Source: Terebella lapidaria
Taxonomy: Eukaryota; Annelida; Polychaeta; Terebellida; Terebellidae
Direction: 5' to 3'
Assembly: GCA_949152475.1 (NCBI GenBank)
Contig: OX424564.1
Coordinates: 9,548,001 to 9,612,000 of the forward strand
Length of the DNA: 64,000 nucleotides
Under the pieces are notes generated by a model. That model did no database searches, was not told where the DNA came from, and saw nothing but the letters and a program-made list of their open reading frames with translations. The position numbers and the translations under genes were made by a program. Positions 35,101 to 46,433 of the stretch are shown here, piece after piece; positions within the stretch are counted from its first letter, which is position 1; the number at the start of each line of letters is the position of its first letter.

Positions 35101-37700
35101 AAATCTAGAATGCATTTCGAAGGCACGTAACGGATAGGCTAAGTTCATATGTTCAACTACCTATATGGATACATGTTCATAACACAATTTCAAGTACTCT
35201 ACTTTTTTGCAAATATGTTGGGAACGCTAGATTCTAATAGAAACCTAGATACACAAATACAGTCAGAAACTATTGAGGCTCAAGTGATGGATATAGTGCA
35301 ATTTGGGACGACACTACTGGCGTTTGAGCTTGCAGTAAATGCCAGTATTAAAGTACTTCTTCCTGAAAATGTCATGTCCCACAATGAGAGCTGGATATGT
35401 TGGAATGTGCTGCTTTTATGGATGACCCAGATGTAGTCATGTACTTTGCCGTTTGACCAGTGAGATGATGTATACAACAAGTCACCGCCCGTGACGTAAC
35501 GAACATGCCCACCACAGTCTGCAACAGGCAAATGGAGAGAGCACCATTACTGTTAATGGAAGGTACTGACCTTACATTTACTAGATGGTACCTGCATCAT
35601 TTTTTTTATTGAGGCTTTCAACGAGGTAGCAAGCTAAATGCATCTGAGTAATCATTATTTATGCAGATTGTCAAGGTAAATAACAAGTTTAGTTTCATTC
35701 TGATTACAAGAACTCACCCGTTTCCATGTCATAGCTGATCATATTGGAATCCTTCATTTTTTCTGGTTTTTTTTTTGCCCGGAATACACGTATGTGGTTA
35801 AGAACACATGATTGTGGAACACAGGATTAGTATTCTTCAACTCACAACCTATCGTGATCTGTAAATAAAGGATTCACCGAAGTCCTTATAACTGTAGGCC
35901 CACTTACCGGGAATGAAGAAAAACTGTGCCCGAAATCCGGTATCACATGGCTGATCCATGATCAGAGAGGGTGATGACGTAATATCCTGCTCGAAGATGG
36001 ATGTGTGCAACACCGGGCGGAAGTAGTAACCATAGTGAATAGACAACAGGTGCCTGGTGCTCGTAGAACTAAACAGACAAAAGATGTGGTGCATGGCCAT
36101 TTAGGTCTAGTAATATTAAGTTTACGTTTCAGCATCTAGCTGAAAATGGTAAATTGCATGTGAGCCTCACCCGCTGGAGTTTATAAGATCAGGCCTATGA
36201 ACTTGCTAGTTTTACATTGTACCATGATGCACGTGTTCTGGCTAATGTCCCAGTCCAGGAAAGCGAGATGGTTCCATGGACATCTGTATTCTCGATCATG
36301 TAGACATATTTCTCCCCCTGTCTGGAATACCCGGAGGGGAAGAAGGGCGAGCTGATTGTGCCATTTGTCACGGGGCCCACAGCCGAGCCTCTATAGTGCT
36401 CCAGCTTCCCTGTACGGGGCGTTAAAAGCATGAAATTGTTCATGTCATTTCCAATAAAAGCAACGAGGAGTTATTTGGACAATTCATTGCCTCATCGTAG
36501 AACAAAGCCGAGGAAATCGGCCATCAAGTACATATGTGTCGAGATGAGTAAGAGAAAACAAAAGTAACATTATGTGTTAAATACGAGTTTCGCACTAGAG
36601 CATCAAGCTTTCCCCGTTTATGGATAAAAAACGTACTCATTACGACACTCAATTCGCACAGAGAGGTCAATTCTGGAGTGATGTGTGAATTCGATGTATT
36701 ATCCCGGTAGAAGCAAGCCTCGAGCCTACCTCGCGATGACACGGAGCTGTATGAGAACGAGCTCTGATTGGCTAATGCAAACGAGGTCCAGTTAATTTCC
36801 AAGTAAAATGGTGTGAATAATTCCAGGAAGCTGCAACTGAAATGAAAAAGTCATTTACTTTCCTTATATCACTGCCTTCTCATATTAGCAGAAACAAATG
36901 AATGCAATGAGCACGACCTATTGTTGTTTACGCCTTATTTTCTCAATTCGACGCAACAGCCTCATTTTACAACACAGGGAATATGAAAGCAATAACATGT
37001 GTTTACAGATGAAAAATACATGAATATTTTTTGACATTTAGAAGAATTATGTTTCACTTGTTTGTGCACAAATCTCCTTCTACTGCCGCCAGTTTGGCGC
37101 GTGACGGATGTCTTCTGATTGATGGATCACTCGGACACGCCCACTCCTCCTGTGCCATCCCAGTGATCGTCAGTTTACATTCGTCACAACCAATCAGTGT
37201 CAAGGAACAGCACACGTGGGATGGTGGGTCGGTGCTATTTGGGTCAGGTCGATCACGTGGTACAGTGGGGTTAGAGGTTAAGTACAGCGTGTGGCGAGAA
37301 TCTGACTGGATAATACCGTCCATCTTCTGGACTGGTACAGGAGACGTATTCAGTCTGCTGGCCTGTGTAAATACGTGAACCACGTTAATCTTACAAATGT
37401 ATATAAATATCAATATGTCCGTTTGACTGATTATCAATGGTGAAACAAATCTTTGCCAATGGAAATTGCTGCGTATTTTACCACAGTGTATCCCAGCGAC
37501 ACAATAGGCCGAAGGCATAAATAATTGCATTGTTTGACTACACATAGCTCAACGGGACTCCAATGCTGTCTTCTAGCATACGTTTTCTGGCCAGGAGTGA
37601 ACAATTTCGTTCATCTATTACAAATATTTTCAGGCACATCCATCAAACAAATTATGTGTTCTTATATGTGCATTATAGAGATTACATGAATGCATCATAG
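32200..37700 (-). repeat. Left arm of the large inverted duplication
   Basis: Matches 54090-62960 in reverse orientation along its length: 3' flank (32230-32780 with 62350-62960), then exons 14 to 2 and the intron sequence between them. The right arm carries extra insertions (61313-62206 and 54268-55192). The left arm lacks the segment equivalent to about 58470-59540. Confidence 0.9.
32982..37362 (-). pseudogene. Decayed inverted copy of the CUB/LDLa receptor gene
   Basis: Recognisable minus-strand exon equivalents of the gene at 53617-61243: exon 2 (37362-37050), exon 3 (about 36835-36650), exon 4 (about 36410-36225), exon 5 (about 36075-35910), exon 7 (35525-35362), part of exon 8 (about 35070-34960), exon 11 (about 34405-34259), TM exon 12 (about 33910-33762), exon 13 (about 33475-33345) and exon 14 (about 33100-32982). 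Exon 7 and the TM exon are still open. Exons 2, 3 and 4 each carry a small deletion that shifts the frame relative to the + copy, and exon 5 has lost 11 bases near its start and 18 bases later. Exon 13 ends early in TAA after GHYL. The two LDLa exons (9 and 10) are missing. A first exon on this strand could only come from 42203-42275 or 46361-46433, both of which lack a GT donor. Transcription cannot be excluded. Confidence 0.85.
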
Positions 37701-39858
37701 AAAAATTAGCCCAAGGGCTAAGAAAGGTTAGCGGACAATATATATTTTAAATCTTAGCCTTTTGTCTGGTGACCTTAATAACAAGGTCATTGGTCAATTC
37801 AAGGTCGTGAGAATATTCAGCATATATCATTTCCTATATGTTCGCAACTGATTCCAAAGCTGTAAAGTCGATAATAAGCGAGATATTAACCATTTTGTGC
37901 TCTGACCTTGAAAATGAGGTCGAAGGCCAAATTCAATGTCACGAGAATATTCTGCATATATCATTTTCTATATGTCCACAATTGATTCCTAGGCTGTAAA
38001 GTTGATAATAAAAGAGATATTACCCATTTTGCGCTCTGACCTTGAAAATGAGGCCAAAGGGCAAATTCAAAGTCACAAGAATATTATGGATATATCATTT
38101 CCTATATGTCCACGATTGATTCCTAAGCTGTAAAATCGATAATAAGCGAGATATTAGCCATTTTGTGCTATGACCTTGAAAATAAGGTCAAATGTCAAAT
38201 TTAAGGTCATCAGAATATTCAGCGTATATTCTTTCCTATATGTCCACAATTGATTCCTGAGCTGTAAAGTCGATAATAGGCGAGATAATAGCCATTTTGT
38301 CCCGTGACCTTGAAAATGAGGTCAAATGTCAAATTCAAGGTCACGTGAATATTCAGCATACATCATTCCCTACATGTCCACAATTGATCCCTAAGCTGTA
38401 AAATCGATAATAAGTGAGATATTAGCCATTTTGTCCCGTGACCTTGAAAATGAGGTCAAAGATCAAATTCAAGGTCATGACAATAATCTGCATATATCAT
38501 TTCCTATATGTTCATAATTGATTCCTAAGCTGTTAAGTCGATAAGAAGTGAGATATTAGCCATTTTGTCCTGTGACCTTGAAAATGAGGTCAAAGGTCAA
38601 ATTCAAGGTCATCAGAATATTCTGCATATATCATTTCCTATATGTCCACAATTGATTTCTAAGCTGTAAAGTAGATAATAAGCGAGATATTATCCATTCT
38701 GTTCTTTGACCTTGAAACTGAGGTCAGAGGTCAAATTCAAGGTCACGAGAATATTCAGCATATCGTTTCCTATATGTCCACAATTGATTCCTAGTCTCTA
38801 ATCTCAATATTAAGTGAGATATAAGGCATAATTTGTTCCATTATAAAGCATAGGAGAATTTACCATGGGAAAGTCCCATTTTGGCCAAGTTTGGCCCAAA
38901 ATGGCCCACTTCGAGCGATTCAAGCGCAACGAAACTTATACACATCACAGGAGTACATATGAGGAGTGTTGTGTATCAAAAAGAAAGAAAGTTACTGAAC
39001 AGTTTTTGAGAAAATGGCCGCCAAAGTCCAAAATCAGACATTTTTCGTCGAAAACGGCTGCCATTTTGAAAAAAATGCGAAAATCGAAAAACTAAAAAAA
39101 CCTTTCCTGGAAATATTTTCAGGTATTTTTGTGCAAAATTTCAGAAAGATTCGACCGTAAACTTTAAAGATAAAAATGTGAACCGACGACGGACGGACGA
39201 CGGACGGACGACAGACGACGGACAACGGACGCAACGCCACGGCAATAGGTTATCGGACCAAAGGTCCGGTAACCTAAAAAGTTACTGAACAGATTTTGAG
39301 AAAACGACCGTCAAATTCCAAAATTTTTTTTTTACTAAAATGGCCGCTCTGACCTTGAAACCGAGGTCAGAGGTCAAATTCAAGGTCACGAGAATATTCA
39401 GCATAATCATTTCCTATATGTCCACAAATGATTCCTAGTCTCTAATCTCAATATTAAGTGAGATATTAGGCTTAATGTGTCCCATTATAGGGCATAGGAG
39501 AATTTAACATGGTAAAGTCCCATTTGGGCCGAGTTTGGGCCCAAAATGTCCAACTTCGAGCGATTCAAGCGCAAAGAAATTTATACATGTCACAGGGGTA
39601 CATATGAGGCGTGTTATGCATCAATAAGAAAAAAAGTTACTGAACAGATTTTGAGAAAACGACCATCAAATTCCAAAATTGGCCATTTTTAGACGAAAAC
39701 GGCCGCTCTGACTTTGAAACCGAGGTCAGAGGTCAAATTCAAGGTCACGAGAATATTCAGCATATATCATTTCCTATATGTCCACAATTGATTCTTAGTC
39801 TCTAATTTCAATTTTAAGTGAGATATTAGGCTTAATGTGTCCCATTATAAAGCATATA

Positions 39859-41566
39859 CAGTAAACTCCCGTTATAACGAAGTCAATGGGACCCAGATGA
39901 TTACTTTGTTATAAAAAAAGTTTGTTATAAAAGAAGTTACAAGTGTAAATTTTTTTTCTTGTTCATTTTTCCAGGTGGTTTCTCTCGAAATTGGAACGAA
40001 AATAGTTCGTTTTTGTGGTACCAACTTTCTAGTAACCGACATTTATTTTGAGCGAATATTGAAACGTTTTTCTCTTAATCAATATTTATTTTTTGTCAAA
40101 TAAAAATACCAGTGAAACATAATGACATTCATCATATTCATAGCTCACAAGCACACAAATTCATCAATCACAAGCATACAAATTTGTCAATCAATATGTC
40201 CGGTAGCGTCCTGTTTCATAAACTGGGTCATGAGCATTTGCAGCTTGCCGGTGTGTTGCATTTTGCGCGCAAATTCTTCAAGTCCATTCAGGAACGGCAC
40301 ACAGTGGGATGATTCAGGTTTAGCCATGAGAATCGGACCAGAGATGGGCACGTTTTGGCTTCTGGCATTTTTAAACCACATCAGTAGTGCTGATTCAACG
40401 TCTGCATGTTTTGCTGTTCTCATGCGCTTTCTAGCGGGGCAGAAGCTGTCTTGAGATTTTGCGAGAGATTCTCTGTTTTTCAACCATGTTGATAAGGTGC
40501 TGATCGGCACTTCAAATTGTTTTGCAACTTCTGTGTTAGACTTTATTTTTTTGTCGACTTCAGCAATAGCTGCGAGTTTTGTTTCGATGGATACATGTTT
40601 CCGTTTGGTAGCCATGATGACGTTTGATAAATTTGTTCATAATTTGCTTTATTTATACTGTCCGCCCTCAAGAAAGTGATAAACCTCCTATTGTTACATA
40701 ATCTACTCAATATGACAAAATCTGCTCGATATCATGTGAAAGGAAGACTGTAACTACATCGTGGAACAACTGAGCCCAACTGATTGCAATCGACCAGTGA
40801 CGCATTCAGACAGCCAGCAACTAAATTCACAGCCCGCTATGCACCAATAGCCAATGTATGCGGCCACGATTTCTATCTGAGCCGCGATTGTCAATTGCCA
40901 GTGGAGCGTGAAATTGACCGGCTTCGATGACTTCGATTTAAAGTGATATTGGCAGTAAGTTATGGATTTTTCCATAACTTTCTGATTGAACGAAGAAAAC
41001 ATAACAGTTATATATCTGCACTTGTATACTCAAACAGATGTCTCTTTCTAATCGATTTCGTTGGGAGTTTCTGGTGGAGATATTTTGAGTTTGTTTACAT
41101 TGCCGCCATTCTCGGTGCTTTGTACCCCTTGATGCAGTGCGATTCCAGCCTACTTGTATATGTTCGAGCCATTCGAGCGTGAAATAGGTCAAGTCAGAGG
41201 TGACTCTGAGTGGCGCACAAAACAAAAGAAAAGCGGCTGCTAGTACTGTCATATGCTTGATTTATCCATCTGATCAAGCTTAGTTTGTTGTGTAACCTAT
41301 TTTTCTGAGACCACAGGCGTATATGTGATTGATTTAGAAAAAATGGTTTTCCTGCCAACATCACTTTAACCGCAGTAAATTCAATGATTTCACTGGGTTG
41401 GGACCAGCTAATATGTTTGATATAAGCGAAATTTCGATATATCCATTTCGTTATAACCGGCTTTGTTTATAATGTAATTGAATGGGGACTGGGCGGGACC
41501 AACATTATGCTTCGTTATAAGTGGGTACTTCGATATATCCGACTTTGAAATAACGAGAGTTTACTG
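39859..41566 (-). mobile_element. Pogo/Tigger-type DNA transposon, internally deleted
   Basis: 1708 bp. Terminal inverted repeats begin CAGTAAACTCCCGTTATAACG (left; first 20 bases quoted are the informative ones) and, reverse-complemented, CAGTAAACTCTCGTTAT (right). TA lies on both sides (39857-39858 and 41567-41568). It carries one truncated transposase frame on the minus strand (40187-40615). Non-autonomous: the DDE catalytic domain is absent. Inserted into an S1 tail module. Confidence 0.9.
40187..40615 (-). CDS. Tigger transposase fragment with CENP-B-type DNA-binding domain
   Basis: 142 aa. Residues 1-55 form the N-terminal CENP-B/psq helix-turn-helix (KRKHVSIETKLAAIAEVD, then EVAKQFEVPISTLSTWLKNR). 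Residues about 75-100 start the second helix-turn-helix (LLMWFKNARSQNVPISGPIL). The frame then jumps directly to a C-terminal tail (FLNGLEEFARKMQ), so the whole central DDE nuclease domain has been lost by an in-frame internal deletion. It could at most bind Tigger ends, as CENP-B-like proteins do; catalytic activity is impossible. Members of this family gave rise to host CENP-B-like proteins, but nothing here suggests domestication. Confidence 0.88.
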   Translation of the reverse strand: MATKRKHVSIETKLAAIAEVDKKIKSNTEVAKQFEVPISTLSTWLKNRESLAKSQDSFCPARKRMRTAKHADVESALLMWFKNARSQNVPISGPILMAKPESSHCVPFLNGLEEFARKMQHTGKLQMLMTQFMKQDATGHID

Positions 41567-42202
41567 TAGGAGAATTTAACATTGGAAAGTCCCATTTGGG
41601 CTGAGTTTGGGCCCATATTGGCCCACTTCGAGCGATTCAAGGGCAACGAAATTTATACATGTCACAGGGGTACATAGGAGGAGTGTCATGCATCAATAAG
41701 AAAAAAAGTTACTGAACAGATTTTGAGAAAACGACCGTCAAAGTCCAAAATTGGCCATTTTTCGACGAAAACGGCCGCCATTTTGAAAAAAAAATGCGAA
41801 AATAATAAAAACTAAAAAACTTTTTCCTGGAAATATTTTTAGGTATTTTTGTGCAAAATTTCAGAAATATTCGACTGTAAACTTTAATGATAAAAAGTGG
41901 ACGGACGGACGCCGGACGCCGGACGACGGACGCAACGCCACGGCAATAGGTTATCGGACCAAAGGTTCGGTAACCTAAAAACTGAATGCATGAATCACAG
42001 ATATAGAGTATGTATAATTCTGATTGATTCTCGCCCCACATCCAGGTGTTTTCCCACGGGGCTGAGCCAATAAATCCCCGGGGAATGCTCCTTGAACTCG
42101 ATACACTTCATTAAAAACTGATGGTTTATCGCTTGGTGTATTTATTAAAGAGATCCCACAGAATTGTTTTCAGTCTGAAATATTGAGACCAAGGAAACTT
42201 AG

Positions 42203-42275
42203 CGTTGATCGATTGTATGAAGAGCAGAAAAAAGAATTCTACCATTGCTTTTGACATTAGACTGTTGTTATCCAT
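42203..42275 (-). pseudogene. First-exon copy 1 (signal peptide), minus strand, unit A
   Basis: 73 nt from ATG at 42275, reading MDNNSLMSKAMVEF then a hydrophobic FFLLFIQSIN stretch. The base after the exon is C (CTAAG) where the intact copy has GTAAG, so the splice donor is lost. It is in the right orientation and about 4.8 kb upstream of the decayed left-arm gene. Confidence 0.75.
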
Positions 42276-44274
42276 GTTCAAGCATTATTCACACAGCACA
42301 GGTATTCTCAATGGTCTTTAGTTCCGTCGATATCCATTACATGCAGGCGTCCTTTCGTCTACCGGACCAGATTACAAAATGGCCCACGTGTAGAATTATA
42401 GATTTTGGATATTCCAGAATTATGTTGTAGGTCACCTTGTCCCAATTCTACATCATGCATGGAATGTATTAACATTATGGATCGCCTTTGTTCCAGCCTG
42501 TTTCTGTTTTTGAATTCAGGCACTGCAACCGTTGGCTGCAGGCCATCTGAGTGTGTAAAACAGATGTTATGTTAGGTCACCTTTTTGAAATCCTGTATGT
42601 TATGTTCCAAATTTATAGATCGTTTTTGTCCCAGCCTGTATTTAATTTCAGGCCCAATCATTGCTATTCCAACTGCATGGTGTTACATATGAGAATGTAA
42701 TCATGCGAACGTCAACCTCAAAAAGTAATGATTCTCATACTTCCAACTTATAACTATGCCATCTACTTTCCTCTCTCGATAATCATCTGCTTTCACTACG
42801 TAGCAGTGTTTTCCTGGCTTGGGATAAGCACAGGTATTAGGACACTACTATATCATTTCACTCCATTCGGTACCTCCCATTTCCTAATCCGAGAACGGTG
42901 ACATTATGGATGCTCCTAGTTTAATCGGTTAATCTCCCACGATGGTACCATCTATCCCGGGCCTGGGACGTGCAGAGCCCAGCATTAGACGTCTTCCACT
43001 GGAGACGCTGTCACTATGGAAGCACGAGACCGTCACCATGGATGCACGCGCTGACTGGCGGGTGTCCACGGCGGCATAAGCAGTGGAACGAACGTAACAG
43101 GGAGTCTCTGAGATGCAGAGCACTGTCCCCACTGAGGAGCTCGTATCGCCAGTCCCTTGTCTCAAGACTTTCATAATATACGTGCAGGTCGGACGAAGGA
43201 TGCAGGGAACCTTAGAAACCTGTCTCTAGTCCAGCTGCAGAACATAACTAACAATTTATCAGATGGAGGGTGTGTAGTGAGATAGGAATCATGAGTGGGA
43301 AAGGGGGATTTTGAAAAACTGGATGACTATATATAATACATGTTCTTAGTGGAATCGATACACGTAACTGGTGAACACGTTGATTTTATTCACAGATGCC
43401 TTGATATTTGCACAAAGAATATTTTTTTCTTAAATATGTTTGGTGTTCATTCTCATTTCCACGTGGGAATTAGGTTACTCTATAGAAACTTTACCAGAAC
43501 ATTATTCTGATATTGATATCAATCTCCCAAGCTTCAAGGTTAGCCAACGTATACATAGTTACTCACTATTTTATGTTAATGTTCTGTCAAGTATCAATAA
43601 TATTCATTTACTAAATGCGTGAGGCATGCGAATAAATACACTCATAAATACCAGTATCAATGATTTTATAAATTGGTTCACATTTCTCACGATAATACTT
43701 CATAAACACCTAAAAATATTGCACAAGTCATTCGCTGTCTTTGTGAGTATTCTTTTTGGTAAGTTCATATTATTGATAATATCCCATAAGAAAAGCAATT
43801 GCTGGTTAGTGATCCACACAATACAATTACCAGTGTTTTCCAATGTTCCAATTCTTCCAATGTTTCCTTTGAGATTATTCAATTAGTGTTTTTGTTTTTT
43901 GTCCTCAAGTAGCTTTGGTTTTAATTCAATATAAATGTGGAGCTATTGCTGCATCCAACTCCCAAATATAATTGCCATTGTCCTTGGTCTTGAATTTGTG
44001 ATTCAGGGGTAAGTAATGACATACACATAACCACTCACTGGTAACGTATCATGAGGCACTACATGCCTTTAATGTAGATGCCATGATACAAACCTAAGCC
44101 GCACCTTCAAACATTCGGTGTTCTAGTATCAATTCACAATGTTTGAGTTGACATACCCTGGAGTGTGCGTATTCAGTATTTAAGATACCAAACGATGCAT
44201 CATATAGGACTTCCTATACACTCGTAAAGGGAACCTCAGCAGCAATTCCTGTGCTGTGTGAATCCTGTTTGAGC

Positions 44275-44334
44275 ATGGATAACAACAGTCCAATGTCAAT
44301 AGCAATGTTCCTGACTTTCATACAGTCGACAAAC
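44275..44334 (+). pseudogene. First-exon copy 2 (signal peptide), plus strand, unit A
   Basis: MDNNSPMSIAMFLTFIQSTN followed directly by GTAAGT. The donor is good, but the exon is 60 nt and ends in phase 0, whereas exon 2 at 55227 needs phase 1. It would not splice in frame to that gene. Confidence 0.7.
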
Positions 44335-46360
44335 GTAAGTTTCTGTGGTCTCAATATTTCAGACTGGAAGCAACTCTTGTGTCATCTCCGTGATCAATAC
44401 ATACGCTGATAAACCATCAGTTTTCAATGCAGTATATCAAGTTCAAGGAAACATTCCCAGGAGATTTGATGACTAAGCCCGTAGGAAAACATGTGGGCAT
44501 GGGATGGAAGTCAAGTCAGGATGATCTGTGCTGCTGTATATCTTTGATTAATGCATACGGTCTTTATTCCACTATAAGGCACAAAATGACATAGATTTGT
44601 TCAATGCATGTGTACCAAAATCATCAGCACATGATGACAGAAATTCATGCACCCTGAACACACAACTATATATGAATGAATGAATGTGCAAAATGAGTAG
44701 TGTTTACCCACACTATATTGTATTGTAGTTCAAGTATCATGTTCATTTCGTAATTAGAATATACAAATCAGAGTTCGGAATTTTCTGATTCCAGAAAGGC
44801 CCATGTGTGTAAAAAAAAACATAGATCTACTTCGCTGTAGGTCTATGAAAAAAGCCCCTGAAAAAAAAGCCTCTGAACGTATTTGATATACATGTATTTT
44901 TGACACCATTTACAAATTGCATGTTCATTATCTGCCATTCATCATAGCAAACAGCAATTTGGTTGTGTATACGAGACACCACTCGAAGTAACAAAACCAA
45001 TTGAGAGAAGAATTGGGTGCATAGAAAGACCAGACTCTTGGACTGATTGGTTTGCAAATAGCAAAACGTTGAGAACTACTTGTAGCTTGTATTCTATCAT
45101 TCAAAACTGAAAATTGGTTTCTGTTCTGCAAAGCCTGATGACTTATCGCTAATGAAGCTTGGGAGAAATTGAAATTCACGAAGTTCCCAGTTAGTCTATA
45201 AACTGCTGCGACACGGATATGTTTTACCAAGATTAATGGTCGTGTTTAAGAAATTATATGGGCATCGTCACAATCTGGTTGAGAAGTACATGTACAGCAA
45301 ATCTGTGATTGCAAAGTGTGCAGCAGGATTTGTTTGCATATTAATATTGTTGGGAATGCATGACGGTTGCTACACGTGGGGCAGGGAATGTTCACTTTTA
45401 ACGGACCACCTGATTTCACGTCCTCATGCCATATATTGAAGTTCAAAAAGTTCCATACAATTTTCTCGATTTTGCCTGACATAGGACTTGAGATTGGATA
45501 GCGGACTCCATCTTGTTCGCACGGCATACTTTATATTGGTTATTGGTACTATGTATACTGATGACTTTATTTGATCTTCCTTCTTTAGTTCACCGTGGTG
45601 GATGATTAACATCATTTGTTAAGTGTCAGAATGACACCAGAAACAAATCAATATGTGTCATAGGAATTATGCTAGAAATTTCATTGTCAATGATGAGAGC
45701 CATCGATCTATGAAGGAAAGTGTGGAATGATGGCACATGAGCTGAAATTTGTAGTTAACTTGATAAATGTGTTAATGTACTACAAATGTCCAGGGAAATA
45801 CACATTCTTGATTACCCCGGTATCAACAAGGCATACCAATTACCATACTAGCCTGATGGTTCAGAGCTTTCAGCAAAACAGTGTAAGGCATTTTGCCAAT
45901 GAAAATTGCTGCGTATTTTACCACAGTGTATTCCAACGACACAATAGGCCGAAGGCATGAACAGTTGCATTGTTTGACTACACATAGCTCAACGGAACTC
46001 AATTGCCGTCTTCTTGCATGCGTTTTCTTGCCAAGAGTGAACAATTTCTTTCATCTTTTAAAAATATTTTCAGGCACATCCATCAAACAAATTATGTGTT
46101 CTTATATGTGCATTATAGTAATTATATGAATGCATCATAGAAAAATGGAATGCATAAATCACAGATATACAGTGACATATATGTATAATTCTGATTGATT
46201 CTCGCCCCACATCCAGGTGTTTTCCCACGGGGCTGAGCCAATAAATCTCCAAGGAACGCTCCTTGAACTCGATACACTTCATTAAAAACTGATGGTTTAT
46301 CGCTTGGTGTATTTATTAAAGAGATCCCACAGAATTACTATTGAAACCAAGGAAACTTAG

Positions 46361-46433
46361 AGTTGATCGATTCTATGAACAGCAGAAAAAGGAATCCTAG
46401 CATTGCTATTGACATTAGACTGTTGTTATCCAT
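46361..46433 (-). pseudogene. First-exon copy 3 (signal peptide), minus strand, unit B
   Basis: 73 nt from ATG at 46433, reading MDNNSLMSIAMLGFLFLLFI. It ends in T and is followed by CTAAG, so as in unit A the GT donor is absent. Confidence 0.75.

Larger units (their letters stand above)
37706..41978 (+). mobile_element. Composite S1 insertion (family S1, copy 2)
   Basis: It starts TTAGCCCAAGGGCTAAG. A complete-looking S1 element runs to 39277 (8-9 satellite units at 37740-38790, tail, GGACGGACGACGG microsatellite, hairpin and CTAA). Directly after the A-run comes a second and third 3' tail module (39280-39840 and 41570-41978) ending in the same hairpin/CTAA terminus. The third module is interrupted by a Tigger-type element (39859-41566). 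The sister unit B is empty at the equivalent point (46141-46147), which fixes the outer ends. No long target duplication is visible, only a shared A-run. Confidence 0.85.
37453..45887. repeat. Tandem unit A (about 4.15 kb native sequence plus 4.27 kb insertion)
   Basis: 37453-37705 together with 41979-45887 matches unit B (45891-50007) throughout, broken only by the mobile-element composite at 37706-41978. Both units carry a minus-oriented first-exon copy near their start, a conserved GC-richer block upstream of it (42929-43250), and a plus-oriented first-exon copy (44275). Open frames in the two units differ at many amino acids with no excess of silent changes, so no protein other than the signal-peptide exon is claimed. 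Confidence 0.88.

Noticed and set aside
42929-43174. Open frame shared by units A, B and the inverted unit (47012-47338 and 52823-53155)
   Set aside because: Indels shift the frame between copies (the + copy reads differently for its first 30 codons). Better seen as a promoter-side block.
45246-45527. Open frame on - (GVRYPISSPMS...) repeated at 49457-49681, suggesting a conserved small protein
   Set aside because: Hand comparison of the two copies gives about 12 amino-acid-changing against 5 silent differences, which is neutral decay, not constraint.
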